The notes beneath the pieces were generated by a model. The model was not told the origin of the DNA. It did not search any database and saw only the letters and a list, made by a program, of their open reading frames with translations. Source: Apostichopus japonicus (Eukaryota > Echinodermata > Holothuroidea > Aspidochirotida > Stichopodidae). Taken from it: DNA of 64,000 nucleotides. Within the stretch, counting starts at the first letter, position 1. Every line of letters begins with the position of its first letter. The DNA is taken from positions 6,691,764-6,755,763 of the forward strand of contig NC_092583.1 of the NCBI RefSeq assembly GCF_037975245.1. The letters run 5' to 3'. Positions 35,501 to 42,540 of this stretch are shown piece after piece. The position numbers were made by a program, and so were the translations under genes.

Positions 35501-38399
35501 GTCAATAGTGATGATGTAGGTAAGGGAAGGGTCAAGTGAGATAAGCTGGTTAAGGCTATCTGTGGTCATTAATGGTTGTAAATTATAACTTTGCAGTGGT
35601 CAAAAGCACACTGATCAGATGTCCTAAAACAAAATTGAATGTTAATAATTTATTGTTGGTGGTCATTGACAACTGACAACAAGTCAATTGTAAATAAATG
35701 TAATTACAGACACATTTGTAAACACACCTGACCAGGTGTCCAAGATTAGACAGCAAAGATTAATATTCCAGAACATAGGCTGTCAGACTATTAAAGATCT
35801 TTGATAATGCATCCTATCAGACACTCCATTATATTAGATATTCATAGTATCTCCTTTTATTTCTCGAAGAATGACCACACCAGAGAGGGCGATACGGGGG
35901 CGCAGTTATAGCTTCCTGGTCATACATAGGACAACTGAGCAATGTGTGCATTGTTGTTAATATTCAAATTTACATAAATAATCATATAATATTAAATTGT
36001 TTCATTTTTTATATTAATAGAGTCTTATCAATGAAGAAATCTACCAGCAAAAGGGAACCATAATTCATGATCCTGTGTTTGTTCATCTCAAATCTATGGC
36101 TTCAACTTTACATGTTAGCACTAACTCCAGTACCTCACAGTGTAACCCACATCCTAGAAAAGTGGTTAGTAATATTTGTTAAATATTTTTATTTATTTGT
36201 TGGCAACATGAAAAGAATGCAGCTAATTCCTGTTCCATGGGTAATTTGCATTTGTTGGAAGAAAAGTTATATGCATCTATTGAGTGGTATGTATATAATG
36301 TAAGCATATGTTGTTATTGAAATAAAACATTATCTTATTTTAAAATTGCCTCCTGCTGCCATTCCTATGATATTCAATTAATAAAAAGTGGTCAGATGGT
36401 CCCAGCTGCAGTTGTCTATACAGTTGATTTCATTCTGGAGAAGTCCTTCATTCCATCCTCATTGACTATCTATGTATCGATTATATAAGTACTTTGTAAT
36501 GTGTATAACTGTTATATATTTTTTATTTATTTGCTAATACGAATAATCATTCAGTTCAAAGCTTATAAGAGCTGAATAGAATATGAAGATGATAGTTTAT
36601 AGTCTAGCCTGAAGACCAAAGCCTTATCAAATGACTTTACAATCTCAATATGCATAATTGCATTAGTTGGTCATCTGTCAAAATAAAGTACGAAGCTACT
36701 TTACAAATCACTTTGCATTTTCCAATGTTTACACCTGGATGAAGACAGGCAGTTGATGTTAATTCCCCTGCCCAAGGCCAGATCATAACGATACAGTCGA
36801 CCAGTACTGGGACCTGCATTCTTTTAATTGCAAGCCTGGTGCTCTAACAACTTGACCACCATGTTAAAGGCTCTCAAAAGTTTGATAAATTAATAATCAT
36901 CACTTGATTTTTCTCACTTCAAGGATGTCACTATGGAAACCCTATGGTTGAAGAACAGACACAAGGTAGAATTCCATCTTCAAAATAAAGGGCTCAAAGA
37001 AACTGTCAATCTGGAAATAGAAGCAAGATATGGGATGTCAGTGAAGAGTCTATTCCAGTTTAATATTCAGTTGCAGGTAACTTGATTTTGGTTTACATTA
37101 ACACAAAGAAAACTTTGCATACAAGGAATTTAATGTTCACTTTGGATTTATCTTAACTACCGAGACTCCTTTTATATTTATTTATTTTGTTTTTTTACCG
37201 TTATTGCATTCTTTAATTCACTCATGTTTTTATTTCTATTGAAATCTCTACTTTGTTTGCCTAACTTGATGAACTGATTTCCGTAATGCAGGATTAAAAC
37301 ATAATGTATCCTTATTATAAGCCATCTTCATATCACAAATGTAATACATACCAAATATCATAAACAGTTAGTACTAATTAGCATATCTTAACATTATCAC
37401 TTAAAACCACAGTTTTATACACACTGTCAAATGATTAATTTCCTCTTCACAGATTGACAAATTACTACATATTGACCAAATCAAATCTCCATTCCAGCAC
37501 ATCCTACCGGAATGTGAGTATAATTAATTACATGATTAAAATTTAATAGCATGTTAATTAAATGTAGGCGATTGTATATAAAGTGGTGATGTTTGCTTTA
37601 CAGTCCTTTCATATGAGAGTGTACATGTACAGTAATCTTACTTTTCATACTGCCTACAATTCCTTACATATCAGATGTGTGTACCTAATCCTACTTTGCA
37701 TAGAGGAGTCCTGGCTGCAATTGCCATGCCAACTGGTAGACCAACTATCAGCTATTTGCAATATTTGATATTAAGGAAAATCAGTTCTGACACCAAAGCA
37801 ACAAATGTAAAGACTGGATATATAGAATGTATTGAAGTCTCAATGCAGTGTAAACTAACAAATGATGAAATTCAAACACCTGTGTTGAAAATATACATTC
37901 TGGAGTGAAATCAGATTTTATATTTAGCACCATTGAAAACTGAGCTTTTAAAGTTTATTTTGCCAGTGTGTGTAAGAAACACATCACTGTTGTCTCACAA
38001 TTCTGAATGTTTGCATGAAACAGGTTCTGATGAATTAACTGTATGTAGAGTAATGTATTTAATGTATTTCCAATTTCCTTTTCTTTCAACCTCACAGACA
38101 TCATCAAATCTTTTGATCTGCTAAAGCAGAACTTATCAGAACATCTTGATGTAGACCAATCTACCCTGCTGGCAAATATTTTCCAACTTCCCGGGGAAGG
38201 AATTACTGATATCAAGAAGCACAAAACACCAGGAACTCTTTTATTAGAGAAGCTGACCCAGAATTCACTGATATCTCCCACAAACATCACAAAATTGGAA
38301 AATGCCCTAACAGAACAAGGCAAAGAAGAAAGTGCAAAACTGGTCAGAAAATTCAGAAGTAAAAATCCTGTAGTTCAAGCAACAATGTGCCCAGAATAA
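8580..38399 (+). CDS. Propeller-DED-coiled-coil-DED-(ZU5-UPA-DED)x2 protein, 20 coding exons
   Basis: This is one predicted 2158-residue protein. Joining 20 exons at GT/AG sites gives 6477 coding bases with every phase matching; exons are listed separately. Order: beta-propeller (about 10-290), DED-like (296-375), coiled coil (384-1090, with 42 perfect 14-residue units at 425-1012), DED-like (1130-1205), ZU5 (1290-1385), UPA-like (1390-1590), DED-like (1592-1680), UBA-like (1706-1752), ZU5 (1770-1863), UPA-like (1864-2059), DED-like (2062-2140). No signal peptide or membrane segment is seen, so it is probably cytosolic. ZU5-UPA plus death-fold modules are known from UNC5, PIDD and ankyrins. 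I know no named protein with this full order, so the role as an apoptotic or immune scaffold is inferred. The start codon is supported by an in-frame TAA at 8541 and by A at -3 and G at +4. Splitting into two or more transcripts cannot be excluded. Confidence 0.8.
10855..11710 (+). CDS. Coding exon 2: beta-propeller domain, residues 7-292
   Basis: The acceptor cacacacag ends at 10854 and the donor gtaagt is at 11711. The 285 residues show repeated short beta-strand patterns separated by about 40-45 residues, such as GRLAVAGY, RLFLTCC, GLVYVGLGSNEVIVLD, KLFICTD and GLIFILWGSGVGRQVVVYS. This is the pattern of NHL/WD-type propellers seen at the C-terminus of TRIM proteins, but here it is N-terminal and no RING or B-box precedes it. 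A 21-bp direct duplication at 11545-11590 adds a repeated GGHSSIS. The number of blades, perhaps six, cannot be fixed by eye. Confidence 0.8.
11545..11597 (+). repeat. 21-bp tandem duplication inside the propeller exon
   Basis: The unit gggggtcattcttccatctc followed by t occurs twice in a row, and a partial third copy follows (ggtggtcatatctt). It keeps the reading frame and encodes GGHSSIS twice. It probably lengthens a surface loop of the propeller. Confidence 0.85.
11930..12660 (+). repeat. Tandem repeat, unit about 215 bp, roughly 3.5 copies
   Basis: The phrase gaatgcggaatt recurs at 12022, 12234 and 12452 (spacing 212 and 218). Each is followed by aagaacac/ataac, gagatcaaaatggtgga and later ttcttattttctgagctta. 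The copies differ by substitutions and small indels, so the array is not very recent. No protein frame is preserved. Confidence 0.85.
13800..14900 (+). repeat. Dispersed repeat with 145-bp tandem modules carrying DR1 sites
   Basis: It starts with a GT-rich leader (13830-13880), then about seven modules. The phrase atatctcaagaa or its variants recurs at 13892, 14037, 14181, 14319, 14464, 14615 and 14767, giving periods of 138-152. Each full module has taccacattgagtacaagaa, then ggaggtcaaaggtca, ggggtcacc and ggtcaaaa. Perfect AGGTCAAAGGTCA occurs at 13981-13993 and 14703-14715; near-perfect ones occur at 14408-14420, 14559-14571 and 14852-14864. AGGTCA-N-AGGTCA (DR1) is the known binding pattern of HNF4, COUP-TF and RXR heterodimers. 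Confidence 0.9.
15056..15785 (+). repeat. Left subterminal array, unit about 26 bp
   Basis: The unit resembles catatctggcccatatatgg followed by caaatc. A longer block also repeats: tggcccatatatggcaattt occurs at 15061 and again at 15349, a shift of 288 bases. Open frames on both strands, rich in W, I, P and Y, are products of this repeat and not genes. Confidence 0.95.
17000..18085 (+). repeat. Right subterminal array, unit about 65 bp
   Basis: The phrase ggctttatatgg recurs at 17291, 17356, 17420 (with gtcatatc after it), 17485, 17550, 17615 and 17685, spaced 64-70 bases. Two unit versions tend to alternate: one with gattgactctatatccag and one with acaattataccaagata. The core atatggccatat is palindromic and shared in style with the left array. 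Confidence 0.95.
18103..18430 (+). repeat. Right part of intronic segment duplicated at 28.5-28.8 kb
   Basis: From ttgtttgagttcaccagggg onward the text parallels 28504-28780, sharing ctatcacatttagtacaaga, ggtcatttcaggacagcctg and cactgcttttcactttatta with small differences. The left part of the same segment is at 14830-15039. The element at 15040-18102 separates them. Confidence 0.85.
19427..19697 (+). CDS. Coding exon 3: first DED-like domain, residues 293-383
   Basis: The acceptor ttgtag ends at 19426 and the donor is gtatgt at 19698. The sequence has the hydrophobic spacing of a death effector domain: FDNLLMRSESLIEKDDCKKL, then LDYFEVP, FSSLVHHLREAGKVSVDDIN and LSKLMAVLTIYQQA. This six-helix pattern, with an L-x-x-L-R/E-x-x-G-x-V/I turn between helices 3 and 5, fits FADD or caspase-8 type DEDs better than CARDs. 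Assignment is by pattern only. Confidence 0.7.
20455..22442 (+). CDS. Coding exon 4: coiled coil with 42 tandem 14-residue units, residues 383-1045
   Basis: The acceptor tttcag ends at 20454 and the donor gttaga is at 22443. After a 41-residue charged lead-in, positions 20580-22343 (1764 bases) contain exactly 42 units of 42 bases. Typical units are TTEEERQQLTGRLK, TTEEEKQQLKDTLK and ATEEERQQLSQRLN. Fourteen residues make two heptads, with leucines placed for a continuous coiled coil. No unit is broken by an indel or a stop. The last part (from ATDKDF) is a non-repetitive coiled coil. Minus-strand open frames rich in Leu and Cys are shadows of the repeat. Confidence 0.92.
20580..22343 (+). 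repeat. Coding minisatellite, 42-bp unit x 42
   Basis: Units are nearly identical at the DNA level, including synonymous positions. A higher-order period of 252 bases (six units) is visible between about 20868 and 21372. This pattern indicates recent expansion by unequal exchange or slippage, with selection keeping the frame. Copy number is likely to vary between individuals and is easily mis-assembled. Confidence 0.95.
22738..22750 (+). promoter_or_regulatory. Perfect DR1 element in intron (repeat fragment)
   Basis: AGGTCAAAGGTCA is followed by ttgaggttaagtgaggtcaa, a short degraded fragment of the module repeat found at 13.9-14.9 kb. It is a sequence match to the nuclear receptor DR1 pattern; function is not shown. 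Confidence 0.4.
23551..23688 (+). CDS. Coding exon 5: end of coiled coil, residues 1046-1091
   Basis: The acceptor gtgacag ends at 23550 and the donor gtaaag is at 23689. The 46 codons in phase 0 read ELEEAKSSLRATKDELVKSQ and continue as charged helix ending in REALNQQEL. It extends the coiled coil without the 14-residue repeat. Confidence 0.85.
23706..24250. mobile_element. Possible 545-bp inverted-terminal element in intron
   Basis: The left edge ctttcccagat (23706-23716) is matched by atctgggaaag (24240-24250), an 11-base perfect inverted repeat. The interior is noticeably richer in GC and CpG than the surrounding intron and has internal variants of acgggttgttac and its complement. No clear target duplication was found. 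It could be a MITE-like insertion. Confidence 0.4.
24640..25250 (+). repeat. Third copy of the DR1-bearing repeat family
   Basis: A leader gggtgcgcacgggtgtg is followed by ttgtaaacacagtatctcaa and modules with gtcatttggggtc. A perfect AGGTCAAAGGTCA is at 25076-25088. Other modules are degraded, for example aggtcaaaaagtca near 24823 and a broken copy at about 25227. Confidence 0.8.
25322..25406 (+). CDS. Coding exon 6: linker, residues 1092-1120
   Basis: The acceptor tttgcag ends at 25321 and the donor gtagta is at 25407. The 85 bases encode an acidic linker beginning ASYASVTADETLLEECETPD, leaving one base that completes an alanine with the next exon. No domain is recognised. Confidence 0.75.
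27045..27368 (+). CDS. Coding exon 7: second DED-like domain, residues 1120-1228
   Basis: The acceptor cgtttcag ends at 27044 and the donor gtagga is at 27369. Helical text runs LDSTLKLATLFGLPPGETDM, then RRVSQYETPGITLINFMKTR and VTNLQKGLIYIQL. The motif LAxxFGLPxxE followed by TPGxxL recurs in the domains of exon 13 and exon 20, so these three are more like each other than like the exon 3 domain. A death-fold of DED type is the best reading. Confidence 0.7.
27870..28790 (+). repeat. Repeat copy and duplicated segment abutting exon 8
   Basis: It starts like the 13.8 kb copy (cgtaacctttgcattcatga and a GT-rich leader), has two to three DR1-type modules (aggtcgaaggtca at 28166-28178), then a segment from 28287 that parallels 14830-15039 and 18103-18430 as one continuous run. 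It ends about 45 bases before exon 8. It carries the apparent empty site of the inverted-terminal element near 28501-28504. Confidence 0.85.
28835..29317 (+). CDS. Coding exon 8: acidic linker and first ZU5 domain, residues 1228-1389
   Basis: The acceptor tttttag ends at 28834 and the donor gtaaag is at 29318. A charged linker of about 60 residues precedes a ZU5 domain. Typical ZU5 text is seen: GGTISIMGVHLTIPEDTL, then ISVKVIYDPD, MTPLIKLEPEGLALNKPAQL and TIPHSA. ZU5 domains form a beta-sandwich in UNC5, PIDD, ankyrin and ZO-1. The autoproteolytic HF-S type site of PIDD and FIIND proteins is not visible. Confidence 0.85.
29490..29716 (+). CDS. Coding exon 9: UPA-like part 1, residues 1389-1464
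   Basis: The acceptor attacag ends at 29489 and the donor gtgagg is at 29717. It encodes TWTEEKSVDWKLEPERISL and beta-rich text ending CFCKDSDEEYK. The position after ZU5 and the pattern W-x-L-E then S-x-x-V-x-V suit the UPA domain of UNC5/PIDD/ankyrin. It corresponds to exon 16 in length (227 versus 230 bases) and phase. Confidence 0.75.
30152..30313 (+). CDS. Coding exon 10: UPA-like part 2, residues 1465-1518
   Basis: The acceptor ggtttag ends at 30151 and the donor gtttgt is at 30314. The 54 codons in phase 0 run from LLLEDHNSKLSLGNYTTF to HLMKEESRK. This corresponds to exon 17 (144 bases, same phase). The donor is a weaker GT but the frame closes. Confidence 0.7.
31037..31189 (+). CDS. 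Coding exon 11: UPA-like part 3, residues 1519-1569
   Basis: The acceptor cattag ends at 31036 and the donor gtgagt is at 31190. The 51 codons include VSHQFRLKRNNDGDTDMVDV followed by KLKVSQHEKNQTALVLQSK. Exon 18 has the identical length (153 bases) and phase, and the matching pattern HKVEFHLQNKG. Confidence 0.75.
31384..31614 (+). mobile_element. tRNA-derived SINE, full-length-looking copy in intron
   Basis: The A box tagctcagtggtta is at about 31389-31402 and the B box gagttcgagtca at about 31431-31442. A body shared with the 56.3 kb copy follows (caatttatgtcatccagtta and cagagttgttgacaatt), then a non-tRNA 3' part and a short (atac)n tail. This is the structure of a Pol III-transcribed SINE moved by a LINE. 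No clear target duplication was found. Confidence 0.8.
32046..32106 (+). CDS. Coding exon 12: UPA-like end, residues 1570-1590
   Basis: The acceptor ctttag ends at 32045 and the donor gtgagt is at 32107. The 61 bases encode VKHILLSPESQEILFREQNP plus one base. Exon 19 is also exactly 61 bases in the same phase, which supports cassette duplication. Confidence 0.75.
32722..33038 (+). CDS. Coding exon 13: third DED-like domain, residues 1590-1695
   Basis: The acceptor actttcag ends at 32721 and the donor gtttgt is at 33039. The domain runs from YEKLKGDIAKLLDKQHCKQL through GMVFGLTPAENETIQEAAES to a final helix ARLVLEYI, then a charged tail rich in K, E and G. It matches exon 7 and exon 20 in helix spacing. 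The tail may be a flexible linker to the UBA-like exon. Confidence 0.75.
33401..33578 (+). CDS. Coding exon 14: UBA-like domain, residues 1696-1755
   Basis: The acceptor tttcag ends at 33400 and the donor gtaaag is at 33579. The core reads FKILIEEGYKKLDVQRALKL followed by SHGKLDLGRRLLLLAKEEH. Ubiquitin-associated domains have the same three-helix layout: a short helix, a G-[FY] turn, an x-x-A-L helix and an N/D-L-x-x-A-x-x-L-L helix. The usual hydrophobic-G-F loop is here E-G-Y. The function as a ubiquitin binder is inferred. The other cassette has no counterpart of this exon. Confidence 0.55.
34039..34362 (+). CDS. Coding exon 15: second ZU5 domain, residues 1755-1863
   Basis: The acceptor ctccag ends at 34038 and the donor gtctgt is at 34363. 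ZU5 text is clear: FDQRGGEMFIAGVSLHVPAG, IVSLWVSTEP, LTPFVKFGPESLTLHKPVTL and IIPHCAF. It shares the TPxxKxxPExLxLxKPxxLxIPH motif with exon 8 and the same entry and exit phase, but lacks the long acidic linker of exon 8. Confidence 0.85.
34540..34850 (+). repeat. Degraded copy of the DR1-type repeat
   Basis: The sequence gtagaggtcaaagtctgaaa is followed by cattgtaagcagaatgattc and, near 34738, atctcaagaagg. These match the module text of the 145-bp repeat in a worn form. No perfect DR1 remains. Confidence 0.5.
35072..35301 (+). CDS. Coding exon 16: UPA-like part 1 of cassette two, residues 1863-1939
   Basis: The acceptor ccttcag ends at 35071 and the donor gtaagt is at 35302. The text DNSVKWSLERKHLSCSMNSQ and then LIGLHVPFIPKMRKRVCIL parallels exon 9 (VDWKLEPERISLDINI). 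The phase is 1 in and 0 out, as in exon 9. Confidence 0.75.
36021..36164 (+). CDS. Coding exon 17: UPA-like part 2 of cassette two, residues 1940-1987
   Basis: The acceptor taatag ends at 36020 and the donor gttagt is at 36165. The 48 codons in phase 0 include EEIYQQKGTIIHDPVFVHL. It is the counterpart of exon 10 by position and phase; sequence similarity is weak. Confidence 0.65.
36924..37076 (+). CDS. Coding exon 18: UPA-like part 3 of cassette two, residues 1988-2038
   Basis: The acceptor cttcaag ends at 36923 and the donor gtaact is at 37077. The 51 codons contain LKNRHKVEFHLQNKGLKETV. It is the same length and phase as exon 11. Confidence 0.75.
37453..37513 (+). CDS. Coding exon 19: UPA-like end of cassette two, residues 2039-2059
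   Basis: The acceptor ttcacag ends at 37452 and the donor gtgagt is at 37514. The 61 bases encode IDKLLHIDQIKSPFQHILPE plus one base. The length equals exon 12. Confidence 0.75.
38098..38399 (+). CDS. Coding exon 20: fourth DED-like domain and stop, residues 2059-2158
   Basis: The acceptor ctcacag ends at 38097 and TAA is at 38397-38399. The domain is SFDLLKQNLSEHLDVDQSTL, then LANIFQLPGEGITDIKKHKT, PGTLLLEKL and a last helix ESAKLVRKF, followed by a short basic tail. It is close to the domains of exons 7 and 13. A candidate AATAAA lies at 38972-38977, but the 3' end is not established. Confidence 0.8.
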
Positions 38400-40254
38400 T
38401 GACTGAGATCATAATGTGGTTAATTGTAACCAAATAATGATGAATACGAACATCATATCACCAGTGGAGCTGTACCCAGGAATTTATTCACTTGGGGGGG
38501 GGGGGGGAGTCGGTGAGACATTTTGTACAAACTATTTTTTACAGTTGGAGCTTATAAACACAGGACTATATATAAGTATAATTACACCTGTAGGAGTTAC
38601 ATGAATATTCTCTTCCCTTGTCTAACACTGTTATGTATGTATATACTCTATGTGACTTCGTCCATATTGGTAAACTTGCCTTTAATAGGCAAACAATTAC
38701 AGTAACATATACAGACATGTCAGCATGTGTGTGTGCGTGTATGTGGCCCAAACCTGATCATATGGATGTATAGCTTGTCTATTGTGAGCAAGGGGGTAGG
38801 AAGCTTCCAAAAAGTGGGGGGGGGGGGGGAACACAGCATCAAAGGGGCACTTTCTCATTCCACAACCACCACTCGTTATGCTTAAAACCGATACACACCG
38901 GCCATATCACTTAAATATATACGATGTGTTGGTATGCTATCAATACTACTATGGTGCACGTGCATAATTAAAATAAAATATTAAAATTAACAAAGGCTTA
39001 AGATATTCAAAAGACAGTTCTTCATCAAAGGGGCACATTTTATTTGCCAGTAGTGCACATTTGCTATTTTGGAAAATAGTTATGAAAATAGAAAATAGCC
39101 AAATGGCTCCAACCCCCTGATTGTGAGTACAAGGTTGTGATTGCTTTGGTGGCACTTAAAGGTCATGTAAATTCAGCAGATGGCAAAATGTGAACTCCTT
39201 CTATATAAGAACAACAGTAACCTGACAGAATTTTCATATGGAAGATGCATTGTTCTTAGAATCTCTATCAGTTTTGTTTTATGAAGGTATGCTGAGGTCA
39301 ACAGATGTTGAAACCTGACAAATTTTGTAAACATTGTGTCTTATGAAGTGCAAAAGTTTCCAATTTCTAGACCCCTTTTGCATATTTCTTTGTCATTTGA
39401 TAATGTTGGACATCCTCATAGTCTTTTTTTTTTGTGGGAAGATATGAATTTGTCAAATTTGATCATAGTAAGTTGTGATTGCATCTGTCATTAACAGAAT
39501 GAATGTCATCATGGTAATTGAGCTGAAAGTGTTTCTGTTTTTCTTCATAGTATCTTTATCATGTATGTATAGAAGTATAAAAATCTTCATGAAAAGTTGA
39601 GAGCTGATGAACTATCTGGCTTTCAAAGAAATGTAAATATTCACTTTATTTCATTGGCAATACAGATACAATCTCAGTAATCATTCATTATGCATATATA
39701 GTTGTTATTACCTGTGAGTTGAGGGTGATGGGAGAGGGACTATGCCAATGCCAAATGTATCTCTGGATAAAGTTGAGGCAACAGATTCAAAATACATTAC
39801 AACAGACCTCTCAATACTCATTTAAGTACAGAGATCATACGGTTCTCATGAAGACCTTGATTATAGCTTTTACTTTGGCAGACCTATTCGTTCATGACCC
39901 CCTTTGAGGAAAATCACAACCCTTGCGTATACCTTTGTGGGAACAGAATGAATGATTTAGGTAGGGGCACGAACCTTTATGTAAGGAAGAGATGTTAATC
40001 GAGGATTTCATAAAGCAGGTGTTTTTCCTTGGATCATTAAGAGAGGAGGGGGGATCCTAGAACCAAATTATTTAAACTTCAAATGGTTTATTCTGAGGTA
40101 TATTCAGACTGTATACTCGGTCTATATAAGTAGCTGTAAACGCAATGTCATGCAAATAAATACTTTGTTTCTGCCCCCCCCCCCCCCCGTAAACTCCAAA
40201 CAAGATGGCTCATATAATTCAAACTTGGTATTACAATGTGCACACGCAGTGATT

Positions 40255-40390
40255 CAGTGGCGTAGCCAGATGGGGTGGGGGAGGGGTGCAGGGAAAACCC
40301 CAAGAAATTGTTGAAGACGAAAAGTGGAGGGCAATAAAAAAAAAAATTCCACAAGAAAAATAAATAGCCATGATATAATATGATGCTGGT
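40255..40390 (+). repeat. Dispersed repeat beginning cagtggcgtagccag
   Basis: The start cagtggcgtagccagatggg is followed by a G-rich stretch and then an A-rich stretch. It matches the 2461 copy at its first 15 bases with one or two differences. It is probably an end of a DNA transposon family. Confidence 0.5.
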
Positions 40391-41259
40391 TAAGCTACTT
40401 TTCTCTATAGCACGGTGTGATCTACATGTCATAAGGTTGTCCTCATTAGCAATTCTATGAAGAACGAGATTTCTCTGAACGAATTAACTAAGATTCAGTT
40501 ATTGACACTTTAATCAAAGTTCCTTGATTGCCGTCTTTAATAGAAACAAAACATCTCCATTTGGGTCAATATAATATTGAGATATGAGATACCTGCGTGC
40601 ACATACCCACACGTATTATTATGTTAAATATTTTCGTTAATGTACAAAGGGTCGTTGTCACTGGGGGCATGGGTGAACGTGCCTTATTCCATCCCCTATC
40701 GCATTAATCGAATTAAATTGTATACGAAAGAAAATTCTCAAAAAGGAGGGAACTTAGACCCCTCCCCCTAACATTCAAAATCTTAACAGAGGGTAGAGCC
40801 TATATGGTTACATGAAAAGTCAATCAATTAAAGCGTTAATTATCCTCAATTTTCTGACCCTTAAAATGGGGACAAAACTTTGGCCACCTCGCACCACGAA
40901 TGCTGACTAAGCGCTTGCAGTGATGATATCATGTTACTCATTTGAAACCCAAATTTGGGATGAGATGTGTAACTCCATGGATTGCCAACTTGTCATTTTA
41001 TCTTCTGGGGTGGGATGGTGGGGTTCCCGCTGGTTGGTTTTCTCCATGTCACCTTCACGGTTTCGAACATATGATGACATCTTATATCAAAACTGCTTGT
41101 GACCTTTAGCCCTATCAATCACTACCATATCAATGATCGGGGGCGGTTACATCTTTGGTATGTGTTTATGCATGTTAACACTACGAGAGACTGTGTTAAG
41201 TTGATTGCTTTTCTTTACGGTCTCCATACAAAGAGAGTTTGTCGCTGTACCTGTGTCCA

Positions 41260-41780
41260 GGGCGTCACTTTCGGGGGGGGGAGGGGGGTTGTGCAGGCGC
41301 GGCGGAACGGAAAAATTATTGGGGGGGCTAATGTGTGGAGACTATCTAAGCGGAGCGCCACCATCGGTTGGCGCGGAGCGTACAAGAAAATTTTGGGTTT
41401 TTTCAAACCCCCAGATTGCCGGAAACGGCACTTCCCGAGTGTTTTATGCTGCGAATACCTAGCCCTAAAATATGGGCCTCAAGCCTGCAATTTCTCAGAT
41501 TGCACGTAAAAGTCTGTAAAAACATTGTAATTTGTATATTCGATGGTGTTTTAAGAATAGCTATTACTCGTAGTGTACTCGCAAAGACGTTTTTGAGTGT
41601 AGTAAGGGCAGTGGCGGAGCTAGGGGTATTGGTCAGAGGGGGGGGGGCAAGAATTGTCTGTAGGGGCGCTTTCGACACTATCTAAGCGGAGCGCCACCAC
41701 AGGTTGGCGCGGAGCGTACAGAAAATTTTTGAGTAAAGTTACTCCCTAGATTGCAGGAAATGACCTTTTCCGGGCCTTGC
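41260..41780 (+). repeat. Two tandemly placed copies of the GCGGAGCG hairpin repeat
   Basis: Each copy runs: G-run, gacactatctaagcggagcg or a near match, ccaccannggttggcgcgga, gcgtaca, a-rich text, then cagattgc-like text and a gaaa-acggcacttcc or gaaatgaccttttcc end. Copies are at about 41270-41440 and 41610-41785. The second starts with cagtggcggagctagg, linking this family to the cagtggcg repeats. Confidence 0.7.
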
Positions 41781-42239
41781 TAATTTGCAGATAAACGGAG
41801 AATAAATAGGTGTCGTCGCCATTTTGTCGGAAAATTACACCAACAGAATATGACAAATGTCAATAGGTATATGAGAGCGCAATAAAATAGTCGATAATCT
41901 CGAACAAGTTAAAAGTAGTGAAAAGCTGAAAAGGGCGCCAGCAGTCCATTTGAGTCCGTCAGGAGGGGGGGGGGGTCCGCCCCCTGACTGTATATATGGA
42001 CGCTGGCTGAAATGAGGCAAGCCATTGGCCTAAGACGAAGTTGTGTTACGCTTACCGGTACTCACACTCACTGCTTCCACTTTTCACGGGACGTGAAGAC
42101 GCGGTTGGGGTGACAATGTGGTCTATAGCCAGGGAACGGGCCGAGGGACCAGGGTCCCCCAGCAATTACTAAAATTAATACACCTATATAGTATAAGTGT
42201 GCATCGGACAGATCGACAAGTATGCATTGAAAAATAGGC

Positions 42240-42540
42240 AGATTCACGTTTCGGAGCCTTGGTAAATATTGGGGGGGCTTATCATGCATTTGCCCCCTCA
42301 ACTTTTTCATTGGGGGGGCTGAGCCCCCAAGCCCCCCCGGTTCCGCCGCCACTGGGTTTGTGAGTAGAAAAGCTTCTTCCTTCCCCGAAATTACTTTCCT
42401 ATAGGGGTTGTACCTCAACGGTTGTCTACAGGGGCGGCGATTTGTTTCAAATATTGGGGGGGGGGGACATTTGCTTGGGAGCAGGCACATTACTATCAAA
42501 GCGGGGCGCCACCATTGGTTGGCGCTAAGCAACTTCATAC
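42240..42540. repeat. G-run repeats in opposite orientations
   Basis: A minus-strand copy ends near 42356 (its complement begins cagtggcggcggaacc) and a plus-strand copy starts at about 42428 (caggggcggcgatttg) and includes a hairpin motif at 42490-42532. The two look head to head. Confidence 0.5.
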
